Part shown: positions 33,530-40,072 of the stretch, piece after piece
How the letters are laid out: each line of letters starts with the position of its first letter
Numbering within the stretch: the first letter of the stretch is position 1
Assembly: GCA_021791615.1 (NCBI GenBank)
Contig: JAJYWG010000035.1
Coordinates: 1 to 40,072, forward strand
DNA from: Actinomycetes bacterium
GTDB lineage: Bacteria > Actinomycetota > Acidimicrobiia > Acidimicrobiales > RAAP-2
Direction of reading: 5' to 3'
Length of the DNA: 40,072 nt
The notes under the pieces: model-generated
What the model was told of the DNA's origin: nothing
The model's input: the letters and a program-made list of their open reading frames with translations, nothing else
Databases searched by the model: none
Program-made: the position numbers and the translations under genes

Positions 33530-33755
33530 TCCCCATCCAGTGACTCCAGTGGCGGGCTCGTCACGACTGCTCAGGCTACCAGAGGCGTACAGGGTCAGAG
33601 GGGGTGCGCGTCGCGAACGAGTTCATCATGTGACGTCAGTGTCGCGCGTTGGTTTGGTCCGCACGGGACCACTGACGCCGTCCGGGAGTTCGGCGCGGGA
33701 ATCCCATTCCGGGTGAGGACACCTGCGGTAGTGTGCGCGCAGAGCACGACTCCCA
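33530..33755. promoter_or_regulatory. Divergent intergenic region between two glycosyltransferase genes
   Basis: This 226-bp gap lies between the minus-strand double GT2 and a plus-strand GT2. A small inverted repeat GGAAT-CCC-ATTCC occupies 33698-33710. A -10-like TAGTGT follows about 20 bp later (33729-33734), without a clear -35 box. Promoters for both genes are expected here but not sharply defined. Confidence 0.35.
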
Positions 33756-34724
33756 ATGAACGATCCCAATGTAGGCATCTCCGACACCCGTGGGTCCCCC
33801 GGGCGCGCGCTGCCCGAGCAGCCTTCACTGCGCGTGCAGACCGTGCTGTTCAACCACGACGCCAGAGACGTCACACGTTTCGTGCACAGCATCTGCGCCG
33901 CCGGCACCGTGGCCCGGAGGCGCGGCGCGCTGGGGCGGATGGTACTGGCACTGGGAGATTCCTCGCCCGCACCTCTCCTCGACCGTGCAATGGAGAACGA
34001 GCATCGACGCGTCATCACTGCATCGGGCTTCGACAGCTACGAATACTTGTCCTTCGGCGAAAACTTGGGCTCAGCTGGCGGGCACAACGTCTTCCTCGGT
34101 CGCCAGGACATGGATCTCACCCTCGTGATCAATCCCGACGCGTATGCCAGTCCTGAGCTGATCGTCGAGCTGGTCTCGGGAATTCGAGATCGAGATGTCG
34201 GCATCGTCGAAGCCCGACAGGCGCCAATGGAGCACCCAAAGGAATTCGACCGCACGACCGGAGATACTGCATGGGCCTCGGGTGCATGCTTCCTCGTGCG
34301 ACGTGAGGTGCTCTGTGAAATTGACGGCTTCGACTCGCACACGTTCTTTCTCTACTGCGACGACGTGGACTTCAGCTGGCGTGCGCGCCTGGCCGGTTTT
34401 CGCGTCGTCTACCACCCCCCCGCCGTGGTGTACCACGACAAGCGGCTCGACCGGGATGGACAGATGATTCCTGCGGCGTCCGAGGTGTACTTCTCGGCCG
34501 AGGCCTCATTGATGATGGCCTGGAAGTACTCGCGTCCCGACCTGGCCGATCAGTGGAGCCGTGCCCTGCTGGCGACCACTCATGCGACACATCAGCGGGC
34601 CGTTTTTGAATTCCGTCGGAGGATGGACGAGCACACGCTCCCGACGCCGCTCGACCCTGAGGGGACGGTGGCCGACTTCGTCGGTGACACTTACGGACCC
34701 CACCGCTTCAAGTATGACGACTGA
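33756..34724 (+). CDS. GT2 rhamnosyltransferase-like glycosyltransferase
   Basis: 322 residues from an ATG. A GT2 domain of the rhamnosyltransferase type: GFDSYEYLSFGENLGSAGGHN (acceptor/donor loop with 'eN.G.AgG.N'), the metal-binding LVINPDAYASPELI with D128, GDTAWASGACFLVRREVL, and the catalytic FFLYCDDVDFSWRARLAGF. The end of the protein follows the usual YHPPAVVYHDKR segment. It likely adds rhamnose or a related deoxysugar to a lipid-linked chain. The next gene begins within its last codons (11-bp overlap). Confidence 0.88.
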   Translation: MNDPNVGISDTRGSPGRALPEQPSLRVQTVLFNHDARDVTRFVHSICAAGTVARRRGALGRMVLALGDSSPAPLLDRAMENEHRRVITASGFDSYEYLSFGENLGSAGGHNVFLGRQDMDLTLVINPDAYASPELIVELVSGIRDRDVGIVEARQAPMEHPKEFDRTTGDTAWASGACFLVRREVLCEIDGFDSHTFFLYCDDVDFSWRARLAGFRVVYHPPAVVYHDKRLDRDGQMIPAASEVYFSAEASLMMAWKYSRPDLADQWSRALLATTHATHQRAVFEFRRRMDEHTLPTPLDPEGTVADFVGDTYGPHRFKYDD

Positions 34725-35736
34725 GCCTCGACAGACGCAGTTCGGTGCCGGGTTCGACCAGATGGGTGAACATCCGCTCACCGTGCTCGTCCGTCCCGAT
34801 ACAAGTGGAGCCGTCGGCCTCCACGACACCCTTCTCTCTCTCGCTGCTCAAATTACACAGGAGTTCGACGTTGCGATATTGGCCGCCGGCTGGTCTGACG
34901 ACCACGTCCGTCAGCTCGAAGGGATCGTCGCCGGCTTCGACAGGTCCTTTGCCGGCCGAGTGCGCGTGGTGACCGACAGGGATGGTTCGATGGCCAACGC
35001 ACTCGTGTCCATCGGCCGAGCTCGATCGGTCTCGCATCGGTGGGCGACGAGCCCGTACGTGACTGTCGTGACATCGCCCGACGTTGCCTTCGCCCACTGG
35101 ACCTCTTCGATCTCTTCCACGATCGAGAGGCGACCGGGTGTCCTCATCCATTCCGTCGTCGCCTCACAGCCTTTCGAGGTGGCGAGGCATGGGGAGCACC
35201 TGACGTACACCAGTGTTGGCCGGCCACGTGTCCCGTGGCCCACCCAATTCGACCTCGTCGCCTTCATCTCCAATGGACCTGGTACTGAGCCTTGCTCCGC
35301 CTTCGCCATTCCTGTTGACACGCTCAGCACGTTGCCCGAGAAGATCGAGGGGCCATCGTCGCTACCCGACGACGAGCGCCTCTGGCGGATCGTGTCCACC
35401 ATTGCCCTACGGGGTGAGGTCGTCGACGTGAGCGAGGTGCTCCAGCTCCGCCGCCACAGCCAGGAAGGTTCCGGTCACGACTACGCCCTTAGCCCTTCGC
35501 CCATCTCTGGATCAGCTGCGGTATCCAGTTACCTCCGTGAGCTCGACGGACGGGGACTGCTGGGACCAGGGAGCAGCCTCCACACCCTTCTTGTCGACGG
35601 GGAGCGGGGCGAGGAGGCCGAGTGTGGACGAGCAACTGCTACCTCGACAACAGCATCCCAAGGATCGACGAAGCACTGGGGCATCCGGTCGCTGGCCGGC
35701 TTCATGGCATGGTGTAGACGGACGTTTCGGCCATGA
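34714..35736 (+). CDS. Degenerate GT2-like protein
   Basis: 340 residues from the ATG at 34714, overlapping the upstream stop. The arrangement is GT2-like: MGEHPLTVLVRPDTSGAVGLHDTLLSLAAQ at the start, EFDVAILAAGWSDDHVRQLEG, then SPYVTVVTSPDVAFAHW where an active enzyme would have its Asp-x-Asp metal site. Only a single aspartate (SPDV) remains and the later catalytic ED/DD segment is not recognisable. It may be a regulatory or scaffold partner of the adjacent enzymes, or an enzyme with an altered site. The gene ends with an ATGA overlap into the 1347-residue protein, so the three genes are translated together. Confidence 0.6.
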   Translation: MTTEPRQTQFGAGFDQMGEHPLTVLVRPDTSGAVGLHDTLLSLAAQITQEFDVAILAAGWSDDHVRQLEGIVAGFDRSFAGRVRVVTDRDGSMANALVSIGRARSVSHRWATSPYVTVVTSPDVAFAHWTSSISSTIERRPGVLIHSVVASQPFEVARHGEHLTYTSVGRPRVPWPTQFDLVAFISNGPGTEPCSAFAIPVDTLSTLPEKIEGPSSLPDDERLWRIVSTIALRGEVVDVSEVLQLRRHSQEGSGHDYALSPSPISGSAAVSSYLRELDGRGLLGPGSSLHTLLVDGERGEEAECGRATATSTTASQGSTKHWGIRSLAGFMAWCRRTFRP

Positions 35737-38700
35737 CGCACGATCTCCAGGTTCTCTGGATGGGAAGGCGTCCCGGTTCGGAGACACCCCTCGTGCCGGT
35801 CCACGGCGCTACCGCCGGTGGAGATGTCGCCGTCCACTGCTTCCTTCTCGGTGAAGGAGGTGCCGTGGTCACCAACGTGGCGGCCACAGGGGGGGAGCTG
35901 TGGACAGAGCAGGATTTCGTGGTTCGAGGAGGCGTAGCCCAGTTCCTCGTCGAATTCATCGCTTCGCGACGCGTCGACGTGCTCCATCTCCACTCCGGAA
36001 GAGCTTCGGCGGACCTTCTGCCGGCGATCTGCCGTGCCTTTCCCGACCTGGAAATTGTGGCGTCGGCTCGCTTCGATGGAGGGAGGCTTGACCCTTTCAC
36101 CGAGTACCTCCACCTTCGCTACGCCGGCCTAATCTCCGGGTATCTGGTCGGGACACGATCCGTCACCGACGCATTGGTTCGCCGGGGGGTTCCCGAAGAC
36201 GTGATCCGGCACATCCCCGACGATGGCGATCACGAGCGAAAAGAGCTCATCACCAGCTTCTACCGGTCGATCACCACTCGGCGATCTCATAGGGACACTT
36301 CGGTGTCGCCCACTTCGTCTGCGGCGGCCCGAGAAGATCTGGACCTGCCCTCGACGGCGGATGCAGCGCGGCCCCGGCGCGGTGGCGCCCGACTGAGTGA
36401 GACCAGAATGACCCGCCGGGTCACGTCGGCTACGTCAGCACGAGTGAGTGTCGTCATGCCGTTCTTCGACCACGCGGCATTCGTGGAAGAAGCCATCGGC
36501 TCGATCCGATCTCAGACGCGCCCAGTCGACGAGATCATCGTGGTCGACGACGGTTCGCGCCGCCAGCGGAGCGACGAGGTGCTGACGTCCCTTGTTGATT
36601 CCGGGGTCAGCGTGATCCGCCAGGAGCACCGAGGCCCGAGCGCGGCACGAAACACTGGCGCGGCGGCGTCGAGCGGCGAGGCCATCTTCTTCCTCGACAG
36701 CGACGACATGATGCCCTCCACTCAGATCGGGACTGCTCTCGAGACGCTGGCCGCCGCACCGGCAGATGTGGGCTTCGTCTACCCCGACTTCGAGATCTTC
36801 GGGGATCAGGAGCGGATTGTGGAGATGCCTCCGTACAATCTGTACCTGCTCATGCTTCGCAATTTCTGCGGCATGGGCTGCCTGGTCGACCGGGGGGTCT
36901 TTGACATCGGCTGCAAATTCAGCGAGGACCTGGTGGGAGTCCACGAAGACTGGGACTTCTTCCTCACGCTGGGTGCCGCAGGGATCCATGGCGTGCCCAA
37001 CCACGCTGCGAGGCTTCGCTACCGCCACCATGCGACCTCTCGACGAAAGCTCATCCAAGAGGCAGAGGGTGACGGACGGAAAAGTGTCGCCTCGGTCCAC
37101 CCAGAGCTGTTCGGCGACGCATCAATGATCGAAGTGAAGCGGAGCTGGGCGCCGGCACTGAGCATCGTCACCAGCTCACCGGAGCTAGTCGACGCCGAAG
37201 GGCAGTCGTGCGCGGACTTCGAAGTGCTCTTCGCTCCGGGCGTCGGTGCGATGCCCCAGGCACGAGGGAGATGGATCGTCGTCGTCGGGCCCGCCGGCAT
37301 GGACGGCTTCTCGGACCCTGGATTCGTCGAGCGGCTCATCCGCCTGGCCCTGTGCAATCCCGACATGTCCGCTTTCGGGCTCGCGCACTTGGAGCCAGGG
37401 AACTTGGAGCCAGGGAACTTGGAGCCAGGGAGCATTGGGCGAGCGGACTTGGAGCCAGCGGACATCCCGATCGATCGACGATCGGGCTGGCACCGCAATG
37501 CGTCAGAACCCGGGCATGCCGCCGCGGTGGTGATCAATGGAGCGGCGTACGCTCACTGGCGGCTCAGCGCCCGTCTTGGACCAGACGGTCTCGACCCCGT
37601 CCTCGAAGACCTGGTGCGGACCCAAGGCATCACCGACTGGTGGAGGCTGGCTCCAGGCCCGATCCCTCCTGTCGTACCGGCACCCCACCGCATAGGGACG
37701 TTCGCCGGTACTGAAGCATCGCTCCTCGATCCCGGCCTGCCACCCGACAACGACTCACAGAACTCCGAGGCTCATTTCCGCTGGAGCGAACCGGCGCCCG
37801 TCTTCCTCCCGAAGGACGGCCTGCGACGCATCCCAATACCTCCACGCGGCTACCGCGATGGCGCCCATGCCATCGCTGAAGGCGCGTGGGCCCACTGGAA
37901 GCCGGAGAGTACGGTCCGCCTCGATCTGGTCCGCCGCCTGGATGGATGCGCCCGCTTGGAAGCTGTCGACGACGTCTCCGGTCCACAAGTGCCCAACGAG
38001 AACGAGCTGCGCGTGTCACTGGGTCGCGTCTGGACCGAGCCGCTACGGGGTACGGCTTGCCTGGCAGCCGGCACCGACCAGCTGACCAACGCTCCTGTGT
38101 ACCGGGTGACGAACGACCCCACGCTGTCGGCGGGAGAGCTCCCAGTCGCCTACGTGTTCGACTCTCCCGTGGACGATGCCGTCGAACTGGCTGGGGCCTT
38201 CGAACGCGCCTATCGCTCGCTGGCCTCACAAATCCCTTCCACCACCGCCCCAGTGCTCAGGATCGAGACTGGGAAGGCACTTATCGACGGTGACTGCTCC
38301 GTCCCCGCCCATCGGGCCACTTCGACCGCCACCGGTCGCTTCGGTGCTCAGCTCACCGAATCCCGGACATGGCTCCCCTTGTACGAGATCGCCCTCGACG
38401 GCCACCGCTTCCGCTATTCGGCCGAGCCCGACGACTGCATGCTGAGCACTGGCTCGATCAGGCGGACGGCGATGACGGTGGCCCAGATCGCAACACCCTG
38501 GCGCGCGGCGCCTGCAGCCGGTCTCTTCGAAGCGGCTTCAAGCGACGGGGGAGGAACGTGGTACGTGAGCCGGTCAGAGTTGCTCCGTTCCGGTGAGCAA
38601 TTGGTCGAGTCCCGACTGATCGGAGGTATCGCTCACCTTCCCGGACTGACCTCCCCGCTCGTGCGACTGATTCCCGGCTCGCCGGCGTTGACGCCGGTGG

Positions 38701-39776
38701 GCGAGCCGGGCCACCGCTTAGCGGTCGACTGGAGATCCCTCGTGCACCGTGGCTACCAGGTGGAAGGCACTATCGGTCACGCCCGAGTTCCCGACCCGGA
38801 GCTGGCCCCGCTGTACCGGTGGTCGGAGGTCGCGACCGGGCGCACTCGGCTGACGCTGGGCGACTGTCCCTCCGGCACCGGGCAGTCATGGAGGCTCGAT
38901 GGCACGCTCGGGATGGCCTGGCGGCCGGGGTGCGCGCGGACGGGCCTTGCCGACCTGTGGGAGATGGCTCGCGGGGAAGAAGTGGCCTACACCGTCCAAC
39001 CCGAGCTCTTCGAGGCGAACGGCTACCAAACCCAACGGATCGTGGCAAGCGTCAGCTTCGAGATGTCGCCGGACTTGCTACCGCTGATCTGGGCCGAGGC
39101 TCCTCGAGCCGAACACAGCTTCGCGACTGTCTCCGATCGGGAAGCCACTCTCGCTGGCTACGAGGAGCGACGCGTCATCGGCTACATCCGACCACTTTCG
39201 CTTCCCTTGGGATCCACCACCCATGTACTGACATCGGTGCCGGAGTCATGGGTCTGTCTCCCGGGTCCCGACGGTCTCCCGGCGTCGGGCGCCTGGGTGG
39301 CGTGCTTCCCGTTCCCCGATTGTGTGCCGATGCGAACGCTGACAGCTGATCCAACTGCTCTCGAGGTCGGAGGAAGCGAGGAGGACGAGCCGACGACCTC
39401 GTTCGTCGGCTATGCATCGAGCCGGCTCGTCCCGTACGCACGACCGGTGTTCGAGGTGGAGACTGATGACGGCCATGAGCGCTGGCTCAGCCTCACGCTC
39501 CCGCCTGGGGCCCGCGTCACCGGGGTGCGTTGCTACGCGTTCGGACGGCCAAGCGACCACCTTGTCGCCCACCACGGCGATAGAGCCACGGATGAACCGG
39601 CTGTTCACGGAACTACGGTTCCTTTTTCCTCGGTGGGCGGCACTTCCACCTTGGGAGAAGCCGACCGCACCCAGCCGAGGGGTGGAAGTGGGCCTGACGG
39701 ATCCACGTCGACGTCACTACGTGATCGGCTGCGGGCTGCCAGTTGGCGCATCCGCCGCCAGCGACAGCAGCCATGA
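35733..39776 (+). CDS. Giant GT2 protein: half GT-B domain, GT2 domain, repeat-bearing tail
   Basis: 1347 residues. Residues 1-185 resemble the N-terminal half of a GT4 enzyme (VDVLHLHSGRASADLLPAICRAFPDLEIVAS, then LVGTRSVTDALVRRGV) without its donor-binding half. A polar linker follows. Residues about 235-440 are a complete GT2 domain (SVVMPFFDHAAFVEEAIGSI, IIVVDDGS, D322-S-D-D325 for the metal, HEDWDFFLTLGAAG). About 900 residues without a known family follow. They contain five pentapeptide-like units at 553-577 and, at roughly 881, 930, 976, 1026, 1073 and 1116, repeated segments of about 43-50 residues sharing 'LY.W ... G ... Y.....L...GY..EG.IG'. The C-terminus (SLRDRLRAASWRIRRQRQQP) is basic. 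It probably makes or modifies the glycan and binds it or a surface polymer; the tail's function is unknown. Confidence 0.8.
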   Translation: MTHDLQVLWMGRRPGSETPLVPVHGATAGGDVAVHCFLLGEGGAVVTNVAATGGELWTEQDFVVRGGVAQFLVEFIASRRVDVLHLHSGRASADLLPAICRAFPDLEIVASARFDGGRLDPFTEYLHLRYAGLISGYLVGTRSVTDALVRRGVPEDVIRHIPDDGDHERKELITSFYRSITTRRSHRDTSVSPTSSAAAREDLDLPSTADAARPRRGGARLSETRMTRRVTSATSARVSVVMPFFDHAAFVEEAIGSIRSQTRPVDEIIVVDDGSRRQRSDEVLTSLVDSGVSVIRQEHRGPSAARNTGAAASSGEAIFFLDSDDMMPSTQIGTALETLAAAPADVGFVYPDFEIFGDQERIVEMPPYNLYLLMLRNFCGMGCLVDRGVFDIGCKFSEDLVGVHEDWDFFLTLGAAGIHGVPNHAARLRYRHHATSRRKLIQEAEGDGRKSVASVHPELFGDASMIEVKRSWAPALSIVTSSPELVDAEGQSCADFEVLFAPGVGAMPQARGRWIVVVGPAGMDGFSDPGFVERLIRLALCNPDMSAFGLAHLEPGNLEPGNLEPGSIGRADLEPADIPIDRRSGWHRNASEPGHAAAVVINGAAYAHWRLSARLGPDGLDPVLEDLVRTQGITDWWRLAPGPIPPVVPAPHRIGTFAGTEASLLDPGLPPDNDSQNSEAHFRWSEPAPVFLPKDGLRRIPIPPRGYRDGAHAIAEGAWAHWKPESTVRLDLVRRLDGCARLEAVDDVSGPQVPNENELRVSLGRVWTEPLRGTACLAAGTDQLTNAPVYRVTNDPTLSAGELPVAYVFDSPVDDAVELAGAFERAYRSLASQIPSTTAPVLRIETGKALIDGDCSVPAHRATSTATGRFGAQLTESRTWLPLYEIALDGHRFRYSAEPDDCMLSTGSIRRTAMTVAQIATPWRAAPAAGLFEAASSDGGGTWYVSRSELLRSGEQLVESRLIGGIAHLPGLTSPLVRLIPGSPALTPVGEPGHRLAVDWRSLVHRGYQVEGTIGHARVPDPELAPLYRWSEVATGRTRLTLGDCPSGTGQSWRLDGTLGMAWRPGCARTGLADLWEMARGEEVAYTVQPELFEANGYQTQRIVASVSFEMSPDLLPLIWAEAPRAEHSFATVSDREATLAGYEERRVIGYIRPLSLPLGSTTHVLTSVPESWVCLPGPDGLPASGAWVACFPFPDCVPMRTLTADPTALEVGGSEEDEPTTSFVGYASSRLVPYARPVFEVETDDGHERWLSLTLPPGARVTGVRCYAFGRPSDHLVAHHGDRATDEPAVHGTTVPFSSVGGTSTLGEADRTQPRGGSGPDGSTSTSLRDRLRAASWRIRRQRQQP
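37389..37463 (+). repeat. 15-bp tandem repeat encoding pentapeptide units
   Basis: Five consecutive 15-base units start at 37389, 37404, 37419, 37434 and 37449. The first two are identical and the others are diverged. They encode LEPGN LEPGN LEPGS IGRAD LEPAD, which reads as A(D/N)LxX-type pentapeptides in a shifted register. Confidence 0.9.
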
Positions 39777-39998
39777 TCCCCTACCCTTCGTCATGGGCAT
39801 TGCGCTCACTCGGCGCGACATACCCAGTGGCCGCGTGTTTATCCTCCAGGTGGCTGATCGCCACGCCCACGTGAAGGCGTAGCCACTCACGGTCGATAGT
39901 GGGGACCGCGTGGTGACAGGGACACCGGACCTCCGCGTACTGCCTCCGAACCACCCTGGAATTCTTGGAGGCTCCTCGCCTTGGAAGAGGTTGGAGCC
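39777..39998. other. Junction between the polysaccharide cluster and an IS3 element
   Basis: No gene is supported in these 222 bp. The element end should lie here: a stretch beginning TGACAGGGACACCGG near 39914 is a candidate inverted-repeat terminus because it starts with TG and precedes the transposase gene by about 85 bp, but the other end is outside the window. A ribosome-binding stretch (GGAAGAGG, about 39982-39989) precedes the ATG at 39999. Confidence 0.35.
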
Positions 39999-40072
39999 AT
40001 GGATACCCACAAGCAAACCAATCAGCCCTCACAGCGGCGCTACACCCCTGAGGAGAAGGCACAGGCCGTTCG
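39999..40072 (+). CDS. IS3-family transposase OrfA, N-terminal fragment
   Basis: The first 24 residues of a gene cut by the window end. After a polar lead (MDTHKQTNQPSQ) it reads RRYTPEEKAQAVR, the usual beginning of the helix-turn-helix of IS3-family OrfA proteins ('rrytpEeK..avrlv'). A ribosome site is present upstream. Only the N-terminus is visible, so the subgroup cannot be named. Confidence 0.65.
   Translation, partial: MDTHKQTNQPSQRRYTPEEKAQAV

Noticed and set aside
39777..39882. Short gene ending at 39882 after the giant protein
   Set aside because: The frame runs from inside the giant gene and has no independent start with a ribosome site or recognisable domain.

Overview
The window is high-GC DNA from an actinobacterium. 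The evidence for this is an AftD/DUF3367-type arabinofuranosyltransferase, a neighbouring GT4-plus-methyltransferase pair of the kind seen in mycobacterial envelope loci, an acyltransferase/GalE2-like pair, frequent GTG starts and 4-bp stop/start overlaps. There are no mycolic-acid genes in view, so a non-mycolate lineage such as Acidimicrobiia is plausible, but that placement is an inference. No rRNA, tRNA or CRISPR array was found.

Layout. (1) 1-1.2 kb: the tail of an unidentified gene, a gene-poor stretch and a decayed IS630-family transposase. (2) 1.36-6.4 kb: a redox module. An Rrf2-type Fe-S regulator with a large extra C-terminal domain is divergent from a membrane polyferredoxin (NapH/NosR-like) and a three-part flavoprotein (ferredoxin, GltD-like NADPH/FAD oxidoreductase, flavodoxin-like domain). 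(3) 6.5-8.95 kb: an IS607 element on the minus strand, with tnpA intact and tnpB carrying two compensating frameshifts. A very strong hairpin lies inside tnpB, and a run of hairpins at its 3' end may be the omega (guide) RNA. (4) 9.0-10.5 kb: a type-B carboxylesterase. (5) 10.6-12.0 kb: a secreted coiled-coil NlpC/P60 peptidoglycan hydrolase. (6) 12.0-23.5 kb: an envelope glycan and lipid block on the plus strand, consisting of a dolichol-phosphate-sugar-synthase-like GT2, a GT4-methyltransferase fusion, AftD, an HHxxxDG acyltransferase, a PlsC-like acyltransferase and a GalE2-like epimerase. (7) 23.5-25.2 kb: a minus-strand pair, a GNAT acetyltransferase and a class V aminotransferase. (8) 25.2-39.8 kb: a surface-polysaccharide cluster with two double-domain GT2 enzymes, a coiled-coil protein, a GT-B-like protein, a YfhO-like membrane protein, a rhamnosyltransferase-like GT2, a degenerate GT2-like protein and a 1347-residue protein that joins a half GT-B domain, a GT2 domain and a long repeat-bearing tail. 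(9) The right edge opens into an IS3-family transposase.

How the parts fit. Regions 5 to 8 look like a cell-envelope island: lipid-linked sugar donors, arabinan-type polymerisation, acylation, and assembly of a rhamnose-rich or similar glycan, bracketed by insertion sequences. The redox module is self-contained. Its parts suggest electron flow between NADPH, FAD, Fe-S clusters and a membrane ferredoxin under Fe-S-dependent transcriptional control; its physiological partner is not visible here.

The strongest candidates for something undescribed are the Rrf2/polyferredoxin/ferredoxin-GltD-flavodoxin module and the 1347-residue GT2 fusion with about six tail repeats.
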